A stretch of 64,000 bases of DNA, taken from contig VWND01000064.1 in assembly GCA_009599575.1 (NCBI GenBank), forward strand, positions 1,116,001 through 1,180,000. The letters run 5' to 3'. This document shows, piece after piece, positions 51,818-63,748 of the stretch. Source of the DNA: Blumeriella jaapii (lineage: Eukaryota > Ascomycota > Leotiomycetes > Helotiales > Drepanopezizaceae). A program made the translations under genes and the position numbers. Within the stretch, counting starts at the first letter, position 1. Every line of letters starts with the position of its first letter. The notes below the pieces were generated by a model. It was not told the DNA's origin and did no database searches. It saw only the letters and a program-made list of their open reading frames with translations.

Positions 51818-53273
51818 CTACTTGAAGACCTTTCCATCGGCCCATGGGTACTCCTTGCCACCCTCGATGACCGGCTTCTCCCAAGTCCATTGCGCGTTGA
51901 CGAACTCTTTGTCCTCCTCCTTGGTCGGGTCAAGCTTGGTGAACTCGTAACTCTCGTAGTCAGGAGCGACATCAAAGGCTGGGAGAGCATCTTGACCACG
52001 GATAACGAGGCGCCCTTGATGATAGAATCATCCTTGACACCGTAGACGGAAGCACAGCCAAAGATGTACTTGCGGGAGCCCTCAAGACGAGCGAAGAAGC
52101 CGCCAATCAAGTTGGATGACATGAAGATTTGGGTAAGCTCGTCATTGTACTTGTAGTCGAGCTTCCACAGTGAGTACTCGTCGGCCTTGAAGTTCTCCCA
52201 GAACCACTTCAAGGCATCGGGAGTGTCTGAGTTGGAGTATTGACGCTTCCACTCATCGAGAACCAGGGTCGGCTTTGGGAGGGCCTCGAGAGGGTGCTTT
52301 GGCTTTGGTGCGGCTGGAGCCTCCTCCTCCTCCTCATCTTCAACCTCTTTGGCCTTTGGCTTTGGTGCCGCCTTGGGAGCGGCCTCCTTCTTTGGCTGCT
52401 CCGGCTTCTTTGGGGCTTGGTACTTGATGGCCTCATCAATAAATGAGAGCTTGTCAACAACGGCCGAGTAGATTGGCTGGTTGTAGACGGTCTCGTACCA
52501 ACGGGTAACATTAGGGTTCTCGGAGCGCCATTGCTTGTCAAAGAAGTATTGAAAGCCACGGGAGATGATACCAGCGGCAAAGAGATCAGCAAGAGTGATG
52601 CGCTCACCGGCGAGGTAAGTGTTCTCTTGAAGGTGCTCCTCAGCAACGGAGATTGCCTTGAGAGCAGCCTTAGAGGAGTCATCGACACTCTTCTTGTTGT
52701 ATGGGTCGCGGCCAATGATAGGACGGAACCAGCCAGCGAGGGAGGGAAGGACCTCAGAGTTGAAGAACGACATCCACTTCAGGATGGTCGCATAGTCTTG
52801 CTTGGTCTTGCCGAGGAGGGTGGTCTTCTCGTTCTGCGAAGTGACTGAGGAGTGTTAGCCAGTGATCAATACATTTTTCACTCGCAGATATATTGCAAGC
52901 GATCAAGATGCTCAGAGTCTAATTGATGAGTGCCCACGATTTGGGTAAGTCAGGGATAGCTGAATAGTTTACTTTATCGTAGCAGGAGGCCGAAGCGACA
53001 CCAGATAGATACAGAGACAGAGAATTACAGCGGGGGCCACCAAAACGTACTGTAGATTGCAATAGCAATGCTCTCGTGGAGCGTGTATCCATCGGCAGCA
53101 ACGAAGGTTGGGATCTTTCCAAGCTTGTTGATCTTGAGGTACTCGTCGGAGACACCATTCGCGGGCTGCGTCTCGACGATCTCGAGGTCAACATTGTTGG
53201 CCTTGGCCACGGCGCAGATGGCGACAGAGCGGGGGTTACCCGGGGAGGTGTAGAGCTTTCCGAATGGAGCCAT
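51818..53273 (-). CDS. TEF4: elongation factor eEF1B gamma subunit, with a single-base frame break
   Basis: The gamma subunit anchors the eEF1B guanine-nucleotide exchange complex that recharges eEF1A during translation. Exons are 53273-53051 and 52844-51818 (intron GTACGT...CTCAG). Exon 1 encodes a glutathione-transferase-like N-terminal domain (FGKLYTSPGNPRSVAICAVA, LGKIPTFVAADGYTLHES). Exon 2 has the GST-C half (TYLAGERITLADLFAAG), a Lys/Pro/Ala/Glu linker at about 165-200, and the EF1G C-terminal domain (LVLDEWKRQYSNSDTPDAL, FMSSNLIGGFFARLEGSRKY). At about 52009-52012 one base is missing: after DDSIIKGA the family sequence resumes one frame over (VIRGQDALPAFDVAPDYESY), ending KVFK-TAG at 51818-51820. 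The exons sum to 1,250 nt, one short of 417 codons. The unrepaired frame runs to 51772. Confidence 0.9.
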
Positions 53274-53593
53274 GGCTGAGGGTGGTGATGTGGTTCTTGT
53301 TGTGGAGGGGGAGGAAGAGATTGTGGTCGTGGCGGGGAGGGCGAGGAGGGGAGAGAGAGGAAAGCAAAGGAAAAATGTAGTGTGGGGTGGCACTAGTCCT
53401 TGTCTGGCCAAGCCTGCTCAGTCCATCTAAATCACGTGATTGAGGCCCAAAGTCTCTAAACCAAAACGATGGCGTCCATGATTTTCTAACGAAAGGCAAG
53501 ACGAACACAACAATCATCTAGCACGGCTCTCAGCTCAGCACAGCTCAGCTCAGCTCAGCATAGCACCCTGAGTTGCGCGCGCTGACCACGACC
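53274..53593. promoter_or_regulatory. divergent promoter of eEF1B-gamma and MRPS9
   Basis: 320 bp. An AGCTC pentamer run (CAGCTCAGCACAGCTCAGC) lies at about 53529-53560, just before the MRPS9 start. Confidence 0.55.
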
Positions 53594-54678
53594 ATGACGG
53601 TGGCATGCCTTCCCGCTTGCCTGCGTGAAGGCCTTCGGGCTGCCTGGTCTCCTCGCAATCTGAGAGCCAACTACAACTTCAACTTCAACTTCAACGTCAG
53701 CCGAACCTCCCAGTCTCGAGCCCGACAAGCAGTCCTCACTGCTGCGAGACGAGAATTCCAGACCTCGTCAGCGTCCCAAGACAGCATTGCCGCGCCCGAG
53801 ATCAAGTTCCAGGCCGAAGAAGACTTTTCCGCTCAAAACGAAGATGCAGCTAATTCTCCCTTCGCTGCCCGATTGGTACCGAGTTCGCCATCATATTTCA
53901 CGGCTCAACCCATTTTCACCGACGACCTTCTTGTCTTGCAGAATCTCGTCGACAGGCATTCCGTTCTCCCTACGGTAAAGCCGGGCGAGGCGCCGCGGGT
54001 GGCATGGCGGACATTAATTGATTACCGGAACATGGCTGGAGAGTCGGTCAAGGCTGCTAAGTACCACAAGATCATAGAATTGCTGCAACGACTGAACGCT
54101 ATACACCCCAAGCTCCAACCCGATAGCGTCAAACAGGCCATCAAGGAATACAAACGAGACATCGCCCCGTACCAGGCTGGTCGAGAGCTGCCGCCGGTGG
54201 ACAGTCTCGGCAGGACACTCGGATCGGGGAGGAGGAAATCTTCGACGGCCAGAGCTTGGGTGGTAGAAGGTACCGGGGAGGTACTGATCAACGGAAAGAC
54301 CCTTACAGAGGCATTTGCGAGAATTCATGATCGAGAGAGTGCTATCTGGGCGCTAAAAGCAACTGACAGGATGGACAAGTATAACGTGTGGGCTTTGGTA
54401 GAAGGTGGTGGGACGACCGGTCAAGCAGAGGCTCTGACTCTGGCTGTTGGTAAGGCGCTTCTCGCCCAGGAGCCCGCACTAAAGCCAGCGTTAAGGCGAG
54501 GTAAGAGACCGCGCTGCCAAACAATTGTTCATCCCCCTATACGATTGCTCTCTTATGGGTCGTTGCACAACACTAACATGTCCCAGCTGGTTGCATGACA
54601 CGAGATCCGAGAAGAGTTGAAAGAAAGAAGCCTGGTCATGTGAAGGCTAGGAAGATGCCGGCATGGGTCAAGAGATAG
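53594..54678 (+). CDS. MRPS9: mitochondrial small-subunit ribosomal protein uS9m
   Basis: A structural protein of the mitoribosome small subunit. Exons 53594-54500 and 54587-54678 (GTAAGA...CCCAG intron with a CTAACA branch point) give 332 residues. The N-terminus has a basic presequence ([20 protein letters not shown]). The uS9 domain occupies the last third: [68 protein letters not shown], and after the intron [20 protein letters not shown] followed by RKMPAWVKR. The basic end is the universally conserved P-site-contacting tail. The open frame starts with TTG at 53573; the first ATG is 53594. It is divergent from eEF1B-gamma. Confidence 0.94.
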
Positions 54679-55406
54679 ACAATTTGTCTTGTATTATACT
54701 GTATCCCGGAAACTTGCCATACGACAGACGAATGTCATCACTTCAGCACTGCCCCTGACCAATGCTGGATAGTGTTCGATAAGGCGAGATGGACGTGCCT
54801 CCCCTAGCCTACCAAAGTGACACGGGTCTTCTGTCCAACGACTCACTCACGAGCAAAGGAGGGTGCAAATGGATTTTCCTACCCTCGCCTTCGACGACGA
54901 GCAGATCAAGCATCTCTGTGCCCCGCTCTGCACAATTCTTGCACGTTTCTCAACCCAGATCCCGATTTTCGCGTTAGGACCATGCTTCAGACTCGTCCGT
55001 TACTAAGATCCTCTCTGATTGCTCCAAGACAATGATGTACTGTGCGATGATTGGACTCTGGACGTTACCATGCGATGACTACTACGGGTCATCGTGGTAG
55101 CCGAAGATCTCCTTATGAGGTTACTGGCAAAGCTAGACCGAAGTGCGGACAGAAGCCCACGGAGTCTTCATGCCTACAGTACTTACTCCACCACTAGTTC
55201 GCAATCAAGAGTTGAACGTGTTGCCAAGCTCATCAGCATGCTTAGATGGTGAAGATGCGTCTCGAATCTTGTGGGCGCTCTCTAGAAGACTCGGATTCGA
55301 TGTTTGTGATGTTCGCAGTTCCACCCTTAGCTGGCATACCTCCCTCCCCTGGTTCGTACGCAGGTGTCAGTCAGGGCTTGCACCTCTCCTGTAGCCTTTG
55401 ATTCCG

Positions 55407-55440
<34 letters not shown>

Positions 55441-56944
55441 CCCTCCATCCGTTCGACGCCGTGGCTTTGGCATGGCTGTGCCGCTTCCCCAAGCAGCACA
55501 GACGCAGGCAGGCACCACATCTGCACTGCACGCCTCTCCAACCCAAGACTCTACAGTACAGTAGATCTCCACGCGCACTCTCTGATAGCAGACACAGCAC
55601 AACGTGCTATACACACACACACATACATACATACATACAATACAGCAGGTGAGAAATGACAGCAGCAGAGAGCACAAAGCCGCACCCACCCATCCATACC
55701 GTACGTACAGTACTGTACTGTACTGTGCTCTGTACAGTACCACGGCACCTGCACGCCCTCCTCACCCAATCATCAATCAGGGCCGCGAGCGCGGGATGAA
55801 AAAACCCAAGTCCACGGATGGGGGAACAGCATCTTCCCAGCAGCCGCATAACGGCTCACGATCTCAGCCCTCAACGCGCGTCCCCGCGAGACAGATCGAT
55901 CACCAGCGGATCTCCCGACGGCACAGCACAGCACAGCACAGCACAGTGCGAATGGCGCCGGACCGCGACCGCGACCGCGACAGCGGTGTCGTGCTACATA
56001 CCAGCGGGAGCGAGCTGGTTTGCGTTGCCGACGGACCTACGCACCACCGACGACCGACCACCGTTGTATTGTATTGTACTGTACTGTACTGTATCTGTAC
56101 TGTAGGCGGCGCTGTGGCATCGACGTCGATGATGGGGTGGAGAGGCTGCGTGACGGCGGCGAGCGGGCTCGACGGCCGAGAGGCCAGCTAGGATGATGAT
56201 TTGCAAGCTGCAAGCAGGACCCCGGCCGGGGATCCAGATCTACAGTATGTACTTCATACTGTACTGTACTGTACTGTACTGTACAAGTGCTGTACAGTAC
56301 ATGTCTCGTCTTGTGCTTTGCTTGTGGCGACGACGAAGCGGGGAGAGCACTGAGGCGAGGATGGGGGAAGACGGCTGGGCTGGGCTGGGTGGGTAAGGCA
56401 GGCCTTTCTATACCCCGGAACTCCAGACGCCGGCCGTGGTGAAGCTGTCAAGAGCGCCGGCTACCTTCCACCGAGGTCGAGCTTGATATGGGATCGGACG
56501 TGGCTGGGTATGGTGCTTGCTTGAATCATGTACTGTACATTGAAGTATGTGCAAACTCTGCCCGTGGTAAATATGTACTCGAAGTGCCGCTAAACAAGGT
56601 TCCAAAAGCTTCCCTCTATCACAGATCGCATGCGTGTGACGACGGCCTGAGCAACCCCGTAAAACTAATCCGATCTTCGTCTTTCGCCCCTCAGAGCCTG
56701 TCGTCATCGAAGCCAAGTCAAGGGACCCCCCCAGTCATACCGTTTGTTTGCGCCCCAGAAATGCTAGACACGAACCCCAACACCTGTCTATAGCCCGCTC
56801 ACCGCGCGTGGATCGCCGAGGAAAAAAAGAACATTATAACGTGGAACCAGAGGCGCTAAAGTCATTACAAGCACAGAGTTTACATGTCTCCCACACAGCG
56901 GACAAGAACGGAAAGGAGTGCGGTGGAGGACGCGAAGGCGGAAC
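54679..56944. other. 2.3 kb without a gene
   Basis: No supported exon chain. It has an A homopolymer at 55407-55438, AC/CATA runs at about 55612-55645, TACTGTAC words at 55703-55742, 56075-56105 and 56262-56300, a CAGCA run at 55922-55946 and a CGACCG run at 55963-55985. Confidence 0.55.
55407..55438. repeat. A homopolymer
   Basis: 32 consecutive A residues with no gene near. Length is likely variable or miscounted. Confidence 0.9.
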
Positions 56945-58326
56945 TCAACCCGGATGGCCTCCGACGCCTTCTATAGATTCTTGAAGGTCCAGACAATCCG
57001 AGAGAACTGGTGTCATGTCAGCAAAGGTCCTGCAAGCGTTTCAGAGACCGGCCGACGCACTGTGAATGATCTGCTCCTCGGCAACGCCGTACTGGTAGTC
57101 AACAAGGCCGTGCTTCTCGATCGCATCACACATCCGGATCAAGTCCTTGGCCATTTTGTTAATGAAGTGTTGCGTCATGAGGCTTTGGCCGCGCTGCAAC
57201 TGTTGTCCGGCTTCTAGCATGTCCTTCTGCTTCTGGAAGATGCCGAGCCATGCGTTGTTGAATTCACCCCAGAGCCGAATCCTATCGCTGTGAAGTGCAA
57301 CTTCGTCTACAGTAAGACCTTATCAACAACCTATTAGTGAACCAGATCAAACAGAAGAAACAAGGGCATACCGAGATCTCCAACATGCCCCAGGAGCCAT
57401 TCCGAGACATCCAGAAGCGATTGGCTTGCCTCGCCTAGGCGCCCGTTGATGATGTTTTGGAAGATTTCCTTCAAGGCCGCTTGATATGCGGTATAGGCCG
57501 CTTCCATCCCGGGACCCTGGGCTTGAAAATCCGGCTCCTCCATGACCTCGGGCGGATTCTGGGCCATGCCCCCCATCGCAATGTTGCTGGAGTACCCGTG
57601 CGAAAGAAGGGGCGCTGTCCGATCCACGGGACTCTGCTGATGCTGCTGATACACCGAAGAGGAAGTCGACGAAGCGTGGTGCTGCAGGGTCGGCGGAGCA
57701 GGCGCGCTATTCGACTCGCTCGCAAAGTATGATGGCGCGACATCAGAGAGCAACTGCATCTCCGTGGGCTGTCGCGTTTGGAATTGAGACGGTGAGTCGT
57801 ACACGCCGCTCTGAGATGCCCGTTGTCCAACATTGTACATGATATCTGGAGTGTAGCCCGTAAAATTCGGATGTTGTTGCCTCTGATCTTGGGAATAGGC
57901 CGACTGATATGGCAAGGAATTCGAAGGTAATGCAGCGGCGAACGACGGGGTGGACTCTTGGTAGTACCCCGAATATGCTGTTGCGCCTCCAGCTCCGCGA
58001 GCTGTGGATGGGGAAGTGGTTAACGGCGCCGGCCGATATCTGTCTGCGGCGGAGGCCGGGAAACCACGTCCCTGGCCTTGGTCTCCATTGAACCTTTGTC
58101 CCGACCCCGAATATGGCGGTTCATTTTGCCTCCTGCGGCGGTTGATGTCTTCCATTCCCTGCTCGAAAGCTGTGTAGCCTCCTTGCAGCGAAGCTAGTCG
58201 AAGCGCCGCCGGCGGCAAAGAAATAGGCGTTGCCTGTAGGAGTGCCAGCTTGATGAAAGATGGTCCCCTAGCAATCTCATGCCCCTCCAGCAGAGGGAGC
58301 GCGACGGTCTCGTCTGACAGCGCCGT
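56945..58326 (-). CDS. conserved fungal protein of unknown function (5' end unresolved)
   Basis: Three joined exons, 58326-57372, 57306-57061 and 57006-56945, keep one frame (1,263 nt, 420 residues plus stop) with GT-AG introns. The N-terminal part in view includes TVALPLLEGHEIARGPSFIK, YTAFEQGMEDINRRRRQ, then a long Gln/Ser/Pro/Tyr-rich disordered stretch. The C-terminal 150 residues are helical and conserved among Pezizomycotina proteins: FQNIINGRLGEASQSLLDVS, EWLLGHV, RIRLWGEFNNAWLGIFQKQ, IEKHGLVDYQYG, LSDCLDLQ. I know no function. No in-frame ATG lies upstream within several hundred bases, and the frame opens just after an AG at 58327-58328, so a short first exon farther upstream is expected. 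Confidence 0.75.
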
Positions 58327-60556
58327 CTGTCAAAGTTGTCTACCAGCGGCTCTGGGATACACAATGGTCGTGATTCGAGTATGCTACAAGCTGGCAAAGG
58401 GGTTTGGCGTGGACCCCGCAGAGGATCAAAAGCAAATACAGGCGTGAGTACAGAGATTCCACACGGAACAGGGGAAGAATAAGGATCGCGTATCCGTTGA
58501 CTCTGTGGGAAGGGTGTCCCTTAAAGTGCTCAAGGCTAACGACAGTTTGATGAGCGAGGAAAGAATAGATTAGAGAACAAGGGTATCGTCGAAAAGAAAA
58601 GCCGCGAGGGTCGAAGGGCCAAAGAACAGTGGCTCGGAGGGAAGATGACAATGTGACAAAAACTTCACTGTGTTGTCAAGTTTGCTTGCCTCGCTTCTGG
58701 GTCAATCCTTGGGGCTGGGACAGGCCAGGTCCTTGCGGGCGGACTTCCTCGTCGTGCGAACCACACCCAGGTCGTCCCGAAGGATCGTGCCGGCCTCGAG
58801 CAGAGGATGTTCGAGCCCACGGGGATGCGCTGCTCGCAAGCGCCGCCCGTCTCGCCGTGGCTTGGGGCCGGATCTCCTGCCCAGCGGCGCGTGGACGGTC
58901 AGAGGCCCAGCAGCAGCACGTCGTTGACGAGCTCGCTAGAGGCAGGCCAAGAACGTCTGCCCTCAGCAGCGTGCGCGCCAGATCTCTGGGGCGTGGGAAG
59001 CCCTCTGGAGAGACGCGGCTCTGCTTGAACGCAAGGCCCCGTTGCTGCTGGCTGCCCCCAGGACGCTTTGCACTACAGCTCCCTTCGCGGAAAGGCCCCC
59101 GACGGGCAGGCCCAGCTTGAGCGCGGCTGGCAATCTGCAGACGGAGCGGAGGGCATGAATTGAGAGGCTTGACTCGGGAAATGCCACGCCCATGCGTGTG
59201 CGTCGTCGCGCTCCCCCGCGCCGGAGGGTGAGACTGCAATATAGTCGGGCTACTATATGTAGAACTCGCGACAGGTCAGCCCGGCCGGACGGACGTGGGT
59301 GCGAGCTGCGACGGGACGAGACTCCAGCTTTCGCGAAGGCGTGGAAGCAGAGGAGAGCTACGCCGTCGGTCGCACGGCTTCTGGCGGCCGTGCAAAGTCG
59401 AGGGCGCCACAAATGTCAAGGCAGTAAGTAGTGGCGCGCGTGGTTGGATGTGAGGGTTGAATGGGCGTGCAGCGGCAGGAAGAAGAGGAGGAGGAGGAGG
59501 AGGAGGAGGAAGACGTGGAGGACGAGGAGACGAGGAGACGAGGAGACGAGGAGGACGAACACGGGAACGGCTGTCCTGCTGCCCAACGCAGTAGTGCGAG
59601 CCGTGATATCTGCTAGGCCGACCAGAAGCTCGGGTAGAAGTGGGCGTTGGTAGTTGGTTGGCTTTGCCTTTGCCTTTGCCTTTGACTTTGGGCGCTTTGG
59701 CTTTGGCTTTGATCTTGGCTTTGGCTTCGACTTTGACTTTGGCCTTTTGACTTTGAATCGTTGTGGCCGGTGAGGGTGATGTGATGTGGAGGGAGTCTCG
59801 CGGCGCCCGATCGCGGGTGCTTGGGCGTCGTTGGCGTCGGAGGTGAAGCAGCGTGGATGGGAGAGGATGGGGCCCAAGTCGCCGCCGATCGAGGCCGGCG
59901 GGCTATTCGAAGGTACAGGTGTGTGTGTGCCTGTCCATGTGCCGGTCCATGTATCTGTGGCGTGGACGGGCGGTGGTCTTGGTTTTGGGCGGTGGTTGTT
60001 GTTGTTGTTGCGGTGGTTGATGTTGCGGTGGTTGTTGTTGCTGCTGCTGTTGTTGCTGCTGCTGTCGTCGTCGTCGTCGTCGCGGTATCTTGCTCGACAC
60101 AGGTCCCAGGTCAGGGCAGCGGCGTCCAGCGGCCGAGTGGGCGTCGGGTCTGGGAGGCAGGTTGGCGGAGGTCCCGTGCAGTCTAGTGATGGATCGGGTC
60201 TAGGGACAAAGACAGAAGAAAACCACGTTCGAAGGGAGTCGTCGATGTTTACTTACATCCCCGTACCGACTCGTCAAGCCCCCAGTCGTGGCCCAATACA
60301 GCAATGCGTAGCCCAGTCAGCCACTGGCCCAACCGCCCAATTGACGCTCGACGACCGCTCCGAGCGAAGGGCACTGACGTGACTAATGCCAGGGACGGGG
60401 CCTGGGAAGGGGATTGTCGATCCAGATGCAGATGCAGATGCAGATCACGCCGGTAGAAACACTGACGCCCGCAGAGCGAGATCGACGCTGTGGACGACGA
60501 CGAGCCAGGACGAGGCGAGCCGTGAGCCGCGAGGGACAGGACGGCACCTACGCGCC

Positions 60557-60643
60557 GTCGAGGTCGAGGTCGAGGTCGAGGTCGAGGTCGAGGTCGACGG
60601 CGACGTCGAAATCGAAGTCGAAGTCGAAGTCGAAGTCGAAGTC
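60557..60643. repeat. GTCGAG then GTCGAA hexamer repeats
   Basis: About seven GAGGTC units followed by about six GAAGTC units, noncoding. Confidence 0.9.
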
Positions 60644-60933
60644 CTGTGAGATGAGGTGCAATCGCACTTCACGTACATACATACCTACGGTACGTACAGT
60701 ATGTGATACGGCTAGAAAGGTACTGATTGGGCACGTACATGTGTACAGGACGTACCCTCGCACGATGTCAGTCTCATCCCCAGAGCTTCTGGCGGCGAGC
60801 TGCGGGTCGGGGTCTTTCTAGTTGCTGCTGGCGCCTGGATGGAGAGATAGGTGGATGGATGTCAGGATGGATATGCCGAGCAAGTGATGTGAAGATGCGG
60901 TCGATGTGGTCAGGAAGCAGCAATGTGAAGCCA

Positions 60934-61005
60934 GCCAGCCAGCCAGTCACTCAGTCAGCCAGTCACTCAGTCACTCAGTCAGTCAGCCAGCCAGCCAGTC
61001 AGTCA
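60934..61005. repeat. CAGC/CAGT tetramer repeats
   Basis: Interleaved CAGC, CAGT and CACTCAGT units over about 70 bp. Confidence 0.9.
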
Positions 61006-63126
61006 CCCCACAGGTCCTCCCTCCGTCGGATGGATATTGCTCGACGGTTGGATCATGCGAGAGACCCAGAGCGGGAACAAGGGACGCACGTAAAGTCAGA
61101 CCAGCAGGGCACTTCAGACTCTCCCATGTCTACTTAAGGTAATGTAGGGACTGACTTACCCTACAGGACCTTACGGTCGATCAGCGCCCTCCACCTGGAG
61201 ATTTGTGAGCTCTGAGGCCAGGAAAGCTTGCTCTGCCGTGTGGGGAAGGAGAATGATCAAGCCTGGGCCAAGGAAAAGCCGACTGAAACAGTGCAAGATG
61301 CCAAAACAAAAAAAAAAGATCGGCCAGGGTCCTGCCATGACGGTCCTCTAAGGGGAGATCCATCCGTCAGGTCCTGGGTGAGATGGCTTGCATGTCCATT
61401 CCGACAAGGGAGCAGCTGGAGAAGAGTCAGTACAGCACAGGAGCGACGACAGTTCCTCCGTACACTTGCGGATGAGGCGGAAGTGGCCTTGCGGCAGCGG
61501 GATGGGGTCAAGAAGCCAGCCAGCATAGAGCTCAAGTCTCCAGTCTCAGCACCAGAACAGCCGGTGCTGGACATCTATCTACTGTACAGGACAGGACCTC
61601 GCCACGCCATAGCTCATACCATAGCTCCCTTCTCGCGATACCAGACCCGACGACAGACAGCAATAGCCATCATGGGAGATTGAATATCATAACGTACCTA
61701 GACTAGGTACAGTATCGTACGTGCTGTGATTTCCGAGATACAGTACAGTGTGTATATCCAGTACATACCGCAGATGTACATACTGTACTATACGGCACTG
61801 TACTGTACAATGCCTCTCGTCCGCACGCCCTACCCACGCCGTACGACACCAGCACGACCACCAGCAGCAGCTGGACATCAGAGACGCCTGGGCCATTCTT
61901 CATTCAGGCGCGGAGCTGCCTCCCAGGCGGGCGCCTTCCACCAGACTTCCACGGCATGTTGTGTCGTGAAATCGTCTCTCATTGGGCCGTTGGGGGAGGA
62001 CGTTCGAGCCCTGATCCATGAGACGTCGTCCAAATAATACGATGTATACATATACTTTTCAACATTGCGGATCCCTTGCAATTTGCAGAGGCTGGTCTGC
62101 TGCACGACACCCCTGGCCAGATCTGCGCAGGGCCGGCCGCAGGGGTGCCCGACAGGAGTCTGGACGCGGGCGCGTCCCCAGCATATTCGATTTCGCCATC
62201 CAGAGTCAATGACAAGAATAGCACTGCTCGAGTCATCCTAGGAAAAGGCTAGGTACATATGTACTGTACTGTACATACATACATACATATATACTGTACA
62301 TACAGTACTGTACGTAGTCAAGGTGGTACCACGATCCACGATCGAGATAGCCGAAGACGCGAAGCGAGGAGAAGAAACAAAACAAAACAAACCACCCCAG
62401 GTCGAATCAAACCGAACCAGACCAGACCAAAACCCAAGCCAAGACGAATAAATCGCGATGGAGTTTAAGCAACCGCGAGTCGCGAAACACCCGACGAACG
62501 CCCAAGACGAGCCCGGTTCGTTCCCATCCCCCTCAACTTGCTCTCGCCTTGTCTTTCAATTAGTCCCGGGTCTCAGTCTCTCCGTTCGAGATCTGTCGAA
62601 CCTTCGCATGGGTTTAGCTTTGGTTTCAGATCGTAGAAGATCATCTCGACAGATTGGTTCGCAAATTTGCCCCAGTTCGTACGCCCCCGATCGCGCATCG
62701 ACAAGGGCATGCGAAACGGGCCTGGGGTTGAAGATGCCGCCTCGCGCTGTATGTGTAAAGTACCGTACTGTTACTGTAGGAGGGAGGGAGCAATGTATCA
62801 TCAGCCTCGTCAGGGCGCGCTGTGATTGCCCCGAAAATAAAATAAAATGAAGAAATTTAACATCAGACGAGATTAATATCTACCAGATAAACGACACCTG
62901 AGCCCGCCAGAAACTAACTGCGTGACAAAATTTCGACCTGGAGGTGCGACCTACGAGCCCGGAGTTGGGTTCGACGTCGAGACGCAGAGCATTCGTGACT
63001 TCGGTTCAGATGTACTTGCAAATTCCGGGTGTCCGTCACGATGCTTGATGTGGCTTGGGCTTTTTGCAACAATTCCATTTCTATCTTTGATTCTAAAAAG
63101 GTTCGGCATCCCTCCTTGAAACTTAG

Positions 63127-63154
63127 CCCCCCCCCCCCCCCCCCCCCCCCCCCC
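63127..63154. repeat. C homopolymer
   Basis: 28 consecutive C residues, unusual in length. The count is likely unreliable. Confidence 0.9.
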
Positions 63155-63748
63155 GCATCAATCAACTCCAATCTCGAGATGGCGACCCTTGACGACAAAA
63201 TCTCGTATAAGTCTAGGCACACCAAATGAAATTGGCAAGAAGTACCACTGCTGCTGCGTGTTCTAGTGCCGTTTCAAGCACTGTCAATTGTTCCCTAGGA
63301 GGCAATCGAGATTGGCATTCATTAGCCACGGCCCGCTCCGACGTCAACGACACGGATTGTTGAACCGAGACAAAGCAACTGCGGAGATGTGTGTGGAATG
63401 GGAGTCCGGGCTGTCGTTCGCCTGACGCTGACGTAAGTACAGAGCATGAACAACATTTTGCTCTGTATGTGCCTCGGAGACATTGGGTAGATCCAGCTCC
63501 TCATCCAACGATTCTCCTTGGAGATCCGAACCAGTCGAAGGCTAGGTGACGGTGAAGGTAGGTAGGTGCATTGGTAGGGAAGAGTGTGCTGTCTTGAACG
63601 AGAACCGAGGATGAAGGACGGAAACAGGGGGGCAATACTTTCCTTGTTGGCGATGGAATCGAGGGAACGAGACGCGACACGTGAGTGCTGAGAGGTAAGC
63701 AGACCAATGCCGTGTTTCATAGTATTGAGAGATCTTCATACTACCTAC

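Larger units (their letters stand above)
58327..63748. other. 5.4 kb without a confident gene
   Basis: The 58630-59440 part is GC-rich with open frames on several phases but no recognisable protein. From 59480 to 61010 it is simple-repeat DNA (GGA units at 59486-59512, TTTGCC/TTTGGC-like units at 59665-59745, TTG/CTG at about 60000-60080, GTCGAG then GTCGAA at 60557-60643, CAGC/CAGT units at 60934-61005). Copies of TACTGTAC/TACAGTAC lie at 60695, 61745, 61795 and 62262-62312. An ORF at 62458-62850 has an ATG but no family features. A poly-C run lies at 63127-63154. Confidence 0.5.

Noticed and set aside
63330..63360. VVDVGAGRG-like reverse frame suggesting a methyltransferase motif
   Set aside because: The frame stops right after the motif and has no further methyltransferase features. 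Chance match.
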